Part shown: positions 37,202 to 44,725 of the stretch, piece by piece
Numbering within the stretch: the stretch's first letter is position 1
Layout: each line of letters opens with the position of its first letter
Assembly (NCBI GenBank): GCA_910579225.1
Contig: CAJTTI010000019.1
Location: forward strand, 5,008 to 49,732
Origin: an uncultured Lachnospiraceae bacterium
GTDB taxonomy: Bacteria; Bacillota; Clostridia; Lachnospirales; Lachnospiraceae
Direction: 5' to 3'
DNA length: 44,725 bases
Position numbers and translations under genes: made by a program
Notes under the pieces: model-generated
What the model saw: the letters and a program-made list of their open reading frames with translations, nothing else
What the model was told of the DNA's origin: nothing
Databases searched by the model: none

Positions 37202-37966
37202 TTACTCCTCCAGATGAAACATCAGTACCGACAAGATGCACAGCCCCGCCGTCTCCGTTCTCAGTATCCGCTTTCCAAGGGATATTGGAGACGCTCCCAT
37301 CTTCAGGGCCGCCTCTGCCTCTTCTTTATCAAACCCGCCTTCCGGGCCAATAAAGATCCCTACCGACTGTCCGGAACTGATCTTCCGAATCATCTCCTTT
37401 GTCTGCGTCATAGCGCTTCCAATACCATCTGCCAGAAGCTCGTCTGCACATTCATAAGGAAACAGGCACACATCCAACTCCTTTGCCTGAAGAAGCGCGC
37501 CGGCAAAATCAAGCGCCGGCAGTATTTCCGGAATCACAGCCCGACCAGACTGTTTTGCTGCACTTTCTGCAATCGCCTGCCAGCGTTTTCTCTTCCCTGC
37601 CTCTCTCTTCGCATCCAGCTTTACAACACATCTTCTCGAAGCCACCGGAACGATTGCCCATGCGCCCAGTTCCACTGCTTTCTGGATGATCAGTTCCATC
37701 TTGTCCCCTTTTGGAAGGCACTGGAACAATATGATCCGGGAGGAAAGCTCCGCCTTCACCCGCCGTCTTTCCTGAATCGCCGCATATATTGTATCCTCTG
37801 TCCAGCGGTCAATCCTGCAACCATATTCATTGCCATATCCATCGCTGATCACAATCTCTTCGCCTGCCCTCATGCGCAGGACATTTCTGATATGGTTCAC
37901 ATCCGTGCCAAGAATCACAACTTCATCTGTATGTACTTGGTCCGGTTCTACAAAAAAATGATGCAT
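37202..37966 (-). CDS. rsmE: 16S rRNA (uracil-1498-N3) methyltransferase RsmE
   Basis: This SPOUT-class enzyme is 254 aa from MHHFFVEPDQ, which follows GGAGAGAG. An ATG 14 codons upstream lies inside prmA. An N-terminal PUA-like domain has RNVLRMRAGEEIVISDG. The knotted domain has QKAVELGAWAIVPV, IGPEGGFDKEEAEAA and LGKRILRTETAGL, the SAM-binding knot. It overlaps the end of prmA by no more than the ribosome binding site. The prmA-rsmE pair is a conserved ribosome-modification unit. Confidence 0.96.
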   Translation of the reverse strand: MHHFFVEPDQVHTDEVVILGTDVNHIRNVLRMRAGEEIVISDGYGNEYGCRIDRWTEDTIYAAIQERRRVKAELSSRIILFQCLPKGDKMELIIQKAVELGAWAIVPVASRRCVVKLDAKREAGKRKRWQAIAESAAKQSGRAVIPEILPALDFAGALLQAKELDVCLFPYECADELLADGIGSAMTQTKEMIRKISSGQSVGIFIGPEGGFDKEEAEAALKMGASPISLGKRILRTETAGLCILSVLMFHLEE

Positions 37967-37977
37967 ACTCTCTCCAT

Positions 37978-38934
37978 CTAATTCTTCCGCGCCGTTATAG
38001 ACACCCACTCACCCTGGTGTGTCACCTCCAGAATCTCAAGTCCGGCAACTTTCACTGCATCGGACACAAGTGTTTCTTTTTCTGCAAGAATACCGGAAGT
38101 AATATAGATACCTCCTCTTTTTAAATGCCGCACTGCAGACGGAGTCAAAGGTACCAGAACTTCTGCCAGAATATTCGCTGTGATTATATCATATTGATTA
38201 TATCCTACTTGCTCCTGTACGCCGCAATCGTCAATTATATTTCCTTCCAGAACCCGGAATCTGTCCTCATTAATGCCGTTCGCATCCATATTTTCCTTCG
38301 ATGCGCGGACCGCACAGGGATCCAGATCCGTACCCAAGGCATACTTTGCACCCAGCTTCAGCGCCACAATAGACAGGATGCCGCTTCCGGTCCCCACATC
38401 CAGAAGAACCGTCTCTTCCGTCACATATTTCCGAATCTGACGGATGCAAAGCTGTGTCGTCTCATGCATACCTGTCCCAAATGCAGTACCCGGATCAATC
38501 TGAATCAGAAGTTTTCCCTGATCTTCCGGCTGCACCGGCTCCCAGGAAGGCGTAATCAAAATATCATCCACATGGAACTGATGAAAATATTCCTTCCAGT
38601 TGTTGATCCAGTCCTTATCCTCCGTCTGAGAAGCTTCAATGGTGCCGGAGCCCACATCTACCCCCCAGCTGCGAATCTCGTCAAGTCCCTTCTGCACAGC
38701 CGCAAGAATCTCCCCATTGTCCTGTTCCGGCTCCAGATAGAAGCTGATACGGGCAGTACCATCATTCTCAGGAATGTCCGGAAGAATGTCCACAAACATA
38801 CGGGACTTGTCACGCTCCGACAAAGGAACCTGATCCTCAATCTCAATCCCTTCGATCCCCACATCCATCATCATACTGCTGATCAAATCTTCTGCCTCAG
38901 CCGTTGTTGTCAATGTATATTTATTCCATCTCAA
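37978..38934 (-). CDS. prmA: Ribosomal protein L11 methyltransferase
   Basis: The 318-aa SAM enzyme trimethylates ribosomal protein L11. An N-terminal substrate-binding domain (MRWNKYTLTTTAEAEDLISS) precedes DKDWINNWKEYFHQFHV and IDPGTAFGTGMHETTQLC. The methyltransferase motif I is VLLDVGTGSGILSIVALKLG, followed by ITANILAEVL. The start is TTG at 38934, nine bases after AGGAGG; the ATG two bases beyond is out of frame. It heads the prmA-rsmE-nifS-thiI operon. Confidence 0.96.
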   Translation of the reverse strand: MRWNKYTLTTTAEAEDLISSMMMDVGIEGIEIEDQVPLSERDKSRMFVDILPDIPENDGTARISFYLEPEQDNGEILAAVQKGLDEIRSWGVDVGSGTIEASQTEDKDWINNWKEYFHQFHVDDILITPSWEPVQPEDQGKLLIQIDPGTAFGTGMHETTQLCIRQIRKYVTEETVLLDVGTGSGILSIVALKLGAKYALGTDLDPCAVRASKENMDANGINEDRFRVLEGNIIDDCGVQEQVGYNQYDIITANILAEVLVPLTPSAVRHLKRGGIYITSGILAEKETLVSDAVKVAGLEILEVTHQGEWVSITARKN

Positions 38935-38981
38935 TGATCATTTCCTCCTTGCCATGCCGGCTCCCTCTGTCCATGCGACCT

Positions 38982-39010
38982 ATCTTATCATAAATATACC
39001 GGGATTTCAA
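38982..39010 (-). promoter_or_regulatory. prmA operon promoter, extended -10
   Basis: Minus strand TTGAAA (39005-39010), 17 bases, TAAGAT (38982-38987), with TGA before the -10. The -35 is the loop of the upstream terminator hairpin. Confidence 0.6.
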
Positions 39011-39022
39011 CCCGGCATATTT
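38992..39022 (-). terminator. Terminator of the lysR-HAD-PPK2 operon
   Basis: AAATAT-G-CCGGG and CCCGG-T-ATATTT pair around TTGAAAT. The left arm includes part of the PPK2 stop codon. It overlaps the prmA promoter. Confidence 0.7.
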
Positions 39023-40493
39023 ACAACACTTTTTCCAGTTCTTCAATGACAATCTTCAGTGCCCGTATGCGTGCATACTTTTTATCCACGGATTCCAGAA
39101 TATGCCACGGCGCATATACTGTGCTGGTTTTCTGAATCATCTCGTCCACCGCCCGCTCATAAGCGTCCCATTTCTCCCGGTTTCTCCAATCCTCCTCTGT
39201 AATTTTCCACTGCTTCTCCGGCGTATTCTGCCGCAAATTAAAGCGCTCCAGCTGGGTCTCCTTGTCAATATGCACCCAGAACTTGATAATCACTGCACCC
39301 CAGTCCGAAAGTTCCTTTTCAAATTCATTGATCTCATTATAGGCGCGTTTCCAGTCATTCTCACTGCAGAAGCCTTCCAACCGCTCCACCATGACCCGCC
39401 CGTACCAGGTTCTGTCGTAGATGGCAATATGACCGGTTCTCGGCAGTCTCGTAAAAAATCTCCAAAGATAATGCCTTGCTTTCTCATGAGGCTCCGGACT
39501 GGCAATCGGATGCACTTCAAAGCCTCGGGGATCCAGAGCCTCGGTAATCCGGCGGATATTTCCTCCCTTTCCGGCCGCATCCCATCCTTCATATGCAATC
39601 ACTACCGGAATCTTCTTCCGATACAGGCGGTTGTGAAGTTCTCCCAGATGATCCTGCAGGCGTTTCAGCTCTTCCTTATATTCTTCGTCTTCTATGGTTT
39701 TATCTGACAGGGAAACTTCTGAAAGCTTCGGCATCTTTACCAGCGGGAAGACATTCTGAAGCACCGGCACTGCCAGTGCCTGATTCTGCATGGCAATATC
39801 AATCCCTTCTGTCAATGTCTCCAGTACCTGGACTTCCGCCCATTTCTTCGTCTTTGCATCCACTACGTACCAGGGCACCGACGGAGAATCCGTCGCTTCC
39901 AGATAATTGTCAAAGACATCCAGACACCTCTCATAATGCCTGTTCTGCCAGCGATCTCCTTTACTGACCCGCCAGCGGGTATCAATATCATCTTTCAGGC
40001 TGTCAATACGCTTTTTCTGCTCTTTTCTGCTGATATGCAGGAAAAATTTCATGACCAGATAACCGTTGTCCGTAAGCTGACGTTCAAAGCGGCGGATGCT
40101 GGCCACTCTCTTCTCGTAAGTTTCATCATCCGTCTCATCCATAAGCCGATCTCTGGTCACCTCATCCATCCAGCCGGAATCCATAAACACGAATTTTCCT
40201 GCCTCCGGAATCTCAGAAAAATACCTCCACAAAAAAGGTTTTCTCTTATCCTCTTCCCGGATAATCTCCATAGAGGCAACTTTGAAAAAACGCGGATCAA
40301 TATTTCGGATCACCTGTCCGATGGTGCTTCCTTTTCCGGACGTTCCCCACCCTTCCAAGAGTACAAGAACTGGCAACTTATGCTCCTTGATCTTCATCTG
40401 CTGGGCTGCCAGCCGTTCTCTTGCTGCCTTTAAACGGTTCTTCAGTTCATCTTCCTGTGGCTTTTCTGCCAAAATTCTGTTGTTCAGCATCAT
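39021..40493 (-). CDS. Two-domain polyphosphate kinase 2 (polyphosphate:AMP phosphotransferase type)
   Basis: The 490-aa protein holds two tandem PPK2 domains. The first (about 15-230) has a P-loop variant LLEGWGTSGKGSTIGQV and a lid with IREEDKRKPFLWRYF. The second (about 265-485) has AYEGWDAAGKGGNIRRI and IYDRTWYGRVMVERL, both fully canonical. Two-domain PPK2 proteins are usually class II enzymes that phosphorylate AMP to ADP with polyphosphate. In the first domain the Walker aspartate is replaced (GWGTSGKG), suggesting that the second is the active one. It overlaps the HAD gene by four bases. Confidence 0.9.
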   Translation of the reverse strand: MMLNNRILAEKPQEDELKNRLKAARERLAAQQMKIKEHKLPVLVLLEGWGTSGKGSTIGQVIRNIDPRFFKVASMEIIREEDKRKPFLWRYFSEIPEAGKFVFMDSGWMDEVTRDRLMDETDDETYEKRVASIRRFERQLTDNGYLVMKFFLHISRKEQKKRIDSLKDDIDTRWRVSKGDRWQNRHYERCLDVFDNYLEATDSPSVPWYVVDAKTKKWAEVQVLETLTEGIDIAMQNQALAVPVLQNVFPLVKMPKLSEVSLSDKTIEDEEYKEELKRLQDHLGELHNRLYRKKIPVVIAYEGWDAAGKGGNIRRITEALDPRGFEVHPIASPEPHEKARHYLWRFFTRLPRTGHIAIYDRTWYGRVMVERLEGFCSENDWKRAYNEINEFEKELSDWGAVIIKFWVHIDKETQLERFNLRQNTPEKQWKITEEDWRNREKWDAYERAVDEMIQKTSTVYAPWHILESVDKKYARIRALKIVIEELEKVL

Positions 40494-41152
40494 TTTCCCC
40501 CTCCCAGGATATAGTTTTCAACTTCTTCCATACTATCTGCAACAGCAACAGCCCCTGCCTTTTCAAGCTCCCCTTCTGCTGCAAATCCCATGGACAGCCC
40601 GAGGCAGGGAATTCCGAATTTCGCTGCACCTTCCACATCATGCCTTCGGTCGCCTACCATCAGAATCTTCTTCCTTTCTTCCTCCGGAAGCTCCATTCTG
40701 TGAAGAAGCTCTTCTATCACATCCTCTTTACTGATCCGGCTCTCATCCATGCTTCCTCCACAAATATAGTCAAAGCAGGAATCCACCTGAAAATGCTCCA
40801 AAATCATCCGCACGAATACTTCCGGTTTGGAAGAAGCTACGCAAATTACTTTTCCATTTGTTTTCAGTGATATAAGGAGTTTGGGTACTCCTTCCAGAAG
40901 CTGATTCTGAAACACCCCTTTTTCACTGAAATATTCTCTGTAATAGTCCACGCCCTGCCTTGCCTGCTCCACAGTAAAACCATAATATTCTGCAAAAGAT
41001 TCCAGCAGGGGCGGACCGATAAAAGGTTCCAGTTTTGTCAGATCCTGCTCCTCAATCCCCATACATTTAAGCGCATACTGTACACTTTTTGTAATCCCTT
41101 CTCTTGGATCCGTCAGGGTCCCGTCCAAATCAAAAAAGATATACTGATACAT
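40490..41152 (-). CDS. HAD-superfamily phosphatase (Gph/PpaX-like)
   Basis: The 220-aa haloacid dehalogenase-fold protein has motif I FFDLDGTLTDPREGI, motif II VASSKP, motif III lysine before EVFVRMI and motif IV MVGDRRHDVEGA. A helical C1 cap lies between motifs I and II. It is close to phosphoglycolate phosphatase or pyrophosphatase PpaX types. The substrate is undetermined. It sits between lysR and the PPK2 gene with overlaps or short gaps, so a link to nucleotide or polyphosphate metabolism is possible. Confidence 0.9.
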   Translation of the reverse strand: MYQYIFFDLDGTLTDPREGITKSVQYALKCMGIEEQDLTKLEPFIGPPLLESFAEYYGFTVEQARQGVDYYREYFSEKGVFQNQLLEGVPKLLISLKTNGKVICVASSKPEVFVRMILEHFQVDSCFDYICGGSMDESRISKEDVIEELLHRMELPEEERKKILMVGDRRHDVEGAAKFGIPCLGLSMGFAAEGELEKAGAVAVADSMEEVENYILGGGK

Positions 41153-41155
41153 AGT

Positions 41156-42043
41156 TTACTCCGTTTCTTTTCTTTCATTCTGAAAACATTCTATTATATA
41201 ATCATACATCCTTCGAACCGCCGGTGCAAATACATCCGACCGCATTCTGGCAAGCATGATTGTCCGCTTCTCCTCCACGTCCAGCGGGTATACATCCACT
41301 GGAAAAGGAATGTTCTTAATGACCAGCTCCGGCGCCAGGCACACGCCATAACCTCCCATGACCAGCGCAATCGCAGACATATCATCTACGATACGGCTTC
41401 CACCGCCTCCGGACAAATGATATTTTTCCATAAAATGATTGACATCTGCATCACAGCCTTCCCTCTGAATCACAAAGCGCTGCCTGCGAAGTTCCTCCAC
41501 CGTCACATATCCCGGATGTTCGGGGCGAAAATCTTTTGGTGTCACGCACACAATTCGGTCCTCATAGACAGGCGTTCCCTCCATATCTCCCATACTGGAA
41601 GCTGACAGAAACCCCAGATCCACCACTCCGTCTTTCAGCCATTGGTATACATCATCGTATGTTCCCTGATAGATATCTAGCCGAACTTCCGGATATTGCT
41701 GTTCAAATCCCTTCAAAAGGCTCGGCATCCATTCCACACAGGCACTGTTGAATGTGCCAAAACGAACCAGCCCTTTTTGCATCCCGTTAAACTGAGCAAC
41801 TGCCTGCTGCAAATATTCGTCACTGTTCAGTACATTCTTAATATACGGAAACAATTCCCTGCCATAACTGGTCAGATACACACCCTGCCTGCTGCGAACA
41901 AAAAGTGTGGATCCAAGTTCCGACTCCATGGCCGATACCGCATGACTGATTGCCGACGGTGTCAGCTTCAGTGCATGCGCCGCTTTCTGAAAGCTCTGCT
42001 GATCCACCACCGCCATAAACACCTGATAAGACAACAATGTCAT
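41156..42043 (-). CDS. LysR-family transcriptional regulator
   Basis: The 295-aa protein has an N-terminal winged helix-turn-helix (YQVFMAVVDQQSFQKAAHAL, LTPSAISHAVSAMESELG, LFVRSRQGVYLTSYG). A periplasmic-binding-like effector domain follows (VRFGTFNSACVEWMPSLLKG; VDLGFLSASS). The inducer is unknown. AAGGAG precedes the ATG. It is first in a run with the HAD and PPK2 genes, unlike the usual divergent LysR arrangement. Confidence 0.93.
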   Translation of the reverse strand: MTLLSYQVFMAVVDQQSFQKAAHALKLTPSAISHAVSAMESELGSTLFVRSRQGVYLTSYGRELFPYIKNVLNSDEYLQQAVAQFNGMQKGLVRFGTFNSACVEWMPSLLKGFEQQYPEVRLDIYQGTYDDVYQWLKDGVVDLGFLSASSMGDMEGTPVYEDRIVCVTPKDFRPEHPGYVTVEELRRQRFVIQREGCDADVNHFMEKYHLSGGGGSRIVDDMSAIALVMGGYGVCLAPELVIKNIPFPVDVYPLDVEEKRTIMLARMRSDVFAPAVRRMYDYIIECFQNERKETE

Positions 42044-42106
42044 AAGCTTCTCCTTGAATTACTTTCATCTGCAGAATGAAAATAATGAATTTTACTTATG
42101 TATTAA

Positions 42107-42135
42107 ATTATATTAAAATAGAAATATAATATCAA
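42107..42135 (-). promoter_or_regulatory. lysR promoter
   Basis: Minus strand TTGATA (42130-42135), 17 bases, TATAAT (42107-42112), in an AT-rich stretch about 65 bases before the start. Confidence 0.75.
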
Positions 42136-42175
42136 CATCAGAAGTTTTGCTTTTGTTGTATAAAATGTGTTTGCG

Positions 42176-42211
42176 ATGAAAAATGGAGGGCATTTGCCTT
42201 CCATTTTTCAT
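42176..42211 (-). terminator. Terminator after the 98-aa gene
   Basis: A near-continuous stem, ATGAAAAATGGAGGGCA against TGCCTTCCATTTTTCAT (one G-T pair), with a minimal loop. The arm includes the stop codon of the upstream gene. Ts at the end of the right arm give a U run. Confidence 0.82.
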
Positions 42212-42504
42212 ATACCCGCACGCATATTCAAAACAAGCTCCCTGCCCTCTCCCTGAATCCAGGCAAAGGCATCATCCAGGCCCTCTTCGGCAAAAGAAAA
42301 ATCTTTTGCTATCTTCTGTTCATCAGGCGTAGACTGCAGTGCAAAGGGCTCCGGCCACATTATTGTACGCAGCACCGTCTCCTCTTCTTTATCTTCCTGT
42401 TGAACCTCCGTTCTTCCGACCCAGAACCGGACGCCCCGGTCAGAACCAGTAAATGCTTCTTTTTTATAAAAGGGAAGGTGAAACAGATCCAGTCTCTCAA
42501 TCAT
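42208..42504 (-). CDS. Hypothetical protein, 98 aa
   Basis: I do not recognise this protein. It has no signal peptide or membrane segment. It is acidic, with phrases such as VRFWVGRTEVQQEDKEEETV, TIMWPEPFALQSTPDEQKI and FSFAEEGLDDAFAWIQGE. GGAGAG precedes the ATG. It starts 12 bases after the zinc-ribbon gene and ends in a strong terminator, so it is the last gene of the vanY-side operon. Confidence 0.7.
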   Translation of the reverse strand: MIERLDLFHLPFYKKEAFTGSDRGVRFWVGRTEVQQEDKEEETVLRTIMWPEPFALQSTPDEQKIAKDFSFAEEGLDDAFAWIQGEGRELVLNMRAGI

Positions 42505-42516
42505 GCTGCTGCTCTC

Positions 42517-43572
42517 CTACAATGTACTTGTCTTCAATGTAACAGTCACCCAGCCCCCGTCATAGTTAAATCCGATCTCCAGCCCCACCGGACTGTAGAA
42601 CATAACGCTTTCTTCTTCATCTTTCAGGTATTCCACCAGTTCTTCATCCGAAAGCTCATCCACAAATTCCACCATGCCATTCTGATGGCTGTTCCTGGAA
42701 CGGAATTGCCAGGCAAGCTCTTCGTCAACCTGCACCATCTCTTCATGAGAAATCATTTCCCCTGTCTCAATCCAAAAGCTGATTGCTTCTACCCGCGGAA
42801 TCGTCGTCTTCTTATCATAAAAACTGTGGCGGACAACCACGCTGATCTTCTCCTCATCCATCAGCGTCACATAGCCATAACTGGCAACTCCCGATACATG
42901 TTCCTGATAGCTGTCCTTATATTTGCAGACAAAGTCCTCAATCACCTGGTTCATGGCTGCAAACTTCTCTTCTCCTCCTTCTCCGGTTAGAACCGGATAA
43001 ACGCAGTCATAGGTACAGTCATCATCTGAATCATCCGGTTTCAAAGACAATGTCCCCCAAATCACCTGATAGTCCAGCTCCAGAGAAGTGGCGTCGGTAA
43101 TTTCCTTGTAATAATCATCTTTCTCACTCGGCTCATAATATTCATCAGAGTCGTCATAATCAGGATATAGGCTATCATCATAAGGATTCCCATAACCAAA
43201 ATATCCGTCATCTGCATCATATCCGTATCCGGGCCCTGAGCCGCTCTGAACCTCTCCTACAATCTTTCGGATAGAATAAATCATGAATATAACGATCACC
43301 AGAAGAAATAATATCCCCACCGATGCGCAGACCACAGCAACCAGTTTGCCATGTCCCTTTTTCTTCGGCGCTGGCGCCGCCGCATTAGGACCATGCCATC
43401 CGGCACCCGTCTGATTTCCATAAAACTGCCCCTGATAAGCTGCTCCTGTCTGTCCTCCGGAAAGCTGCCCCTGCCAGCCGGCTCCCGCAGAATAACCGCA
43501 GCTTCTGCATACGCCATCCCGCATCAATGCACCGCAACGGGGACAAAATCCGTACCCCTCTCTCTCATTCAT
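42517..43572 (-). CDS. Membrane protein with N-terminal zinc ribbon and DUF3298-like extracytoplasmic domain
   Basis: The 351-aa protein starts with a C4 zinc ribbon (FCPRCGALMRDGVCRSCGY, residues 9-27). A Gly/Gln-rich linker follows, then one membrane helix (about 78-100, LVAVVCASVGILFLLVIVIF), a Gly/Tyr/Asp-rich spacer and an outer domain (from about 165). The outer part (VYPVLTGEGGEEKFAAMNQV through IGFNYDGGWVTVTL) resembles the DUF3298/RsiV-like fold, which is tentative. Zinc-ribbon-plus-anchor proteins are common in this group and mostly uncharacterised. It lies between a small hypothetical gene and the 98-aa gene. Confidence 0.75.
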   Translation of the reverse strand: MNEREGYGFCPRCGALMRDGVCRSCGYSAGAGWQGQLSGGQTGAAYQGQFYGNQTGAGWHGPNAAAPAPKKKGHGKLVAVVCASVGILFLLVIVIFMIYSIRKIVGEVQSGSGPGYGYDADDGYFGYGNPYDDSLYPDYDDSDEYYEPSEKDDYYKEITDATSLELDYQVIWGTLSLKPDDSDDDCTYDCVYPVLTGEGGEEKFAAMNQVIEDFVCKYKDSYQEHVSGVASYGYVTLMDEEKISVVVRHSFYDKKTTIPRVEAISFWIETGEMISHEEMVQVDEELAWQFRSRNSHQNGMVEFVDELSDEELVEYLKDEEESVMFYSPVGLEIGFNYDGGWVTVTLKTSTL

Positions 43573-43599
43573 ATTGCTTCCCCTTTCACACTCTGAACT

Positions 43600-43842
43600 T
43601 CATTCCTCTATCTCCACTGTAACGGTCCAGTAGCTTTCTCTGGCCTCAATGGAGCAAACAGTTCCTTCTTGTTTTGCAAGACGCTTTTTCGTATTGTTGG
43701 ACATGGCAACTGCATCCCGGATCGTGTAATAATAGATGATCCCGGCCATGGTACTGGAACTGTCTTCTTTCAGTGAAACCTGATCACCGACCTGTATTAG
43801 CCCAGCCCGCTCCATACGAAATTCCATCTTTCTGCCCATCAT
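43600..43842 (-). CDS. Small hypothetical protein (up to 80 aa), overlapping vanY
   Basis: No family is recognised. The sequence MERAGLIQVGDQVSLKEDSS through GTVCSIEARESYWTVTVEI suggests a small beta-rich, SH3-like domain with no membrane segment. It overlaps the 3' end of vanY by 59 bases in another frame. Several ATGs (43842, 43839, 43827, 43815) are possible starts; GGGGTGG lies before the first two. The gap to the zinc-ribbon gene is 27 bases. A shorter product from a later start is possible. Confidence 0.6.
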   Translation of the reverse strand: MMGRKMEFRMERAGLIQVGDQVSLKEDSSSTMAGIIYYYTIRDAVAMSNNTKKRLAKQEGTVCSIEARESYWTVTVEIEE

Positions 43843-44725
43843 ATGCCACCCCTAAAAATTCTTCCAGGCAAATTCCCTGTTCCGCCATCAGCTTCGCTGC
43901 AGGAACTCCCACATATCTCAGATGCCAGGGTTCAGAGATAATCCCCGTCACATCCGACTTACCGGACGGATAGCGGATCACATAACCATATTCCCAGGCG
44001 TGTTCCTCAATCCACTTGTATTCCTTCGTACTGCGGATCCCCTCGTCCAGCACTCTGTAACTGCCTGTCAGAAAATCCACAGTCAGACCAAGCTGATGTT
44101 CACTGGTCCCCGGTACCGCCACCACTTTCCCTGCCTCTTCCACCGCCTTTACATGGCTGAAGCCTGTAGATTCTAAGCGCTTGATCTTGTTTTTAAAAAG
44201 ATTCACTTGTTTCATGTAAGTACGATAAGAAGAGGCAATGCTGATATACATTCCTTCTTTTCTGGCATCCGCTACCATTCTTTTAATTGCTTCTGCAGAA
44301 CGGGGCTCCAGTTCATGTCCATTGCCGATACTGACAAGTTCCAGTTCCAACTCTCCTTTTAAAATATATTCTTTATTTAAGAGACTCAGATATCCATTGA
44401 TCATTGCATCTTTTACGTCCTGATCAAGAGAATCCTCTATATCCTTCTGCAGCTGAAGATTTAAAGTTTCCTCTTTTCGCTGTCTGATTACCTTGGGCGC
44501 TACTGAACGTTCTCCTGACCCCCCGGAAGTCTCCGTTGCCGGAACTTCCGTTGGAACCGTATCTGCACCTGCTCCTCCCTCAGGGACCGCCGCCTCTGCT
44601 TCCGCCTGCGCCTGTTGGGCTGCCGCCTGCGCCGCCGCTTCTGCTTCCGCCTGCGCCTGTTGGGCTGCCGCCTGCGCCGCTGCTTCTGCTTCCGCCTGCG
44701 CCTGTTGGGCTGCCGCCTGCGCCGC
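43784..44725 (-). CDS. D-alanyl-D-alanine carboxypeptidase, VanY family, N-terminus beyond the window
   Basis: The frame is open to the window edge, so the ATG at 44404 is internal. The C-terminal M15 peptidase domain has SSYRTYMKQVNLF, the zinc motif SEHQLGLTVDFL (SxHxxGxAxD) and EPWHLRYVG with the catalytic Glu and third ligand. It trims terminal D-Ala from peptidoglycan stems. Upstream is a Pro/Thr/Ser linker and, at the edge, three 15-residue repeats rich in Ala, Gln and Glu, probably a helical stalk between the membrane anchor and the enzyme. The anchor itself is not visible. Confidence 0.92.
   Translation of the reverse strand, partial: AAQAAAQQAQAEAEAAAQAAAQQAQAEAEAAAQAAAQQAQAEAEAAVPEGGAGADTVPTEVPATETSGGSGERSVAPKVIRQRKEETLNLQLQKDIEDSLDQDVKDAMINGYLSLLNKEYILKGELELELVSIGNGHELEPRSAEAIKRMVADARKEGMYISIASSYRTYMKQVNLFKNKIKRLESTGFSHVKAVEEAGKVVAVPGTSEHQLGLTVDFLTGSYRVLDEGIRSTKEYKWIEEHAWEYGYVIRYPSGKSDVTGIISEPWHLRYVGVPAAKLMAEQGICLEEFLGVAYDGQKDGISYGAGWANTGR
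44591..44725 (-). repeat. 45-bp tandem repeat inside the vanY-like gene
   Basis: Three nearly identical 45-bp units are visible (the landmark CCTGTTGGGC is at 44611, 44656 and 44701), continuing off the window. Each encodes 15 residues of the type AQAQQAAAQAAAEAE, a helix-forming pattern. Copy number is likely to vary between strains. Confidence 0.88.

Overview
The window is a stretch of Firmicutes chromosome, most probably from a spore-forming member of the Lachnospiraceae (Clostridia). The support is a complete eight-gene spoIIIA operon, sigK, codY, a CIRCE-controlled groESL operon, and a low-to-moderate GC housekeeping layout with strong AGGAGG ribosome binding sites. The genus cannot be fixed from sequence alone. 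Nearly every gene lies on the minus strand. There are no rRNA or tRNA genes, no CRISPR array, no insertion sequence and no prophage.

Layout, left to right: the end of a GT11 (alpha-1,2-fucosyltransferase-like) gene on the plus strand; a Fur-boxed feoA-feoB operon with a tiny cysteine-rich third gene; spoIIIAA-AH, the engulfment feeding-channel operon, with an unusually short spoIIIAF; a plus-strand DUF4272 gene; rpsO-pnp; an SH3/NlpC-P60 wall hydrolase with a long leader; a copA-csoR copper operon; guaB; groES-groEL; codY; comM-dprA-topA; and sigK. Next comes the conserved block ireB-ruvX-DUF1292-fur-rnj-ylbF-mltG(short)-trmR-trhP. After it are mtaB with a divergent HPr-like gene; prmA-rsmE-nifS-thiI; lysR-HAD-PPK2; and finally an incomplete VanY carboxypeptidase followed by three poorly characterised genes.

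Functional themes are iron (Fur, feoAB), copper (CsoR, CopA with a fused CopZ-like domain), RNA metabolism (PNPase, RNase J, YlbF, RuvX), tRNA and rRNA modification (TrmR, TrhP, MtaB, ThiI with NifS, RsmE), sporulation (spoIIIA, sigK) and cell wall (NlpC/P60, VanY, truncated MltG).

The most unusual feature is a family of intergenic repeats at five loci: spoIIIAC/AD, the nlpC leader, groES/groEL, ylbF/mltG and nifS/thiI. All five have the same orientation relative to transcription. All five lie immediately upstream of a Shine-Dalgarno sequence, and in four of five the spacing is identical. The three long versions fold into the same three-part hairpin with compensatory base changes. Two loci carry tandem copies with an exact 102-bp period. 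This looks like a structured, mobile or expanding leader-RNA element. I do not recognise it as a named family.

Other points of interest: a long hairpin in the pnp leader, a WalR-type box at the wall-hydrolase promoter, a strong internal ribosome binding site that could release a free CopZ from copA, a sigK with no pro-sequence, and an HPr paralogue without the phospho-histidine.
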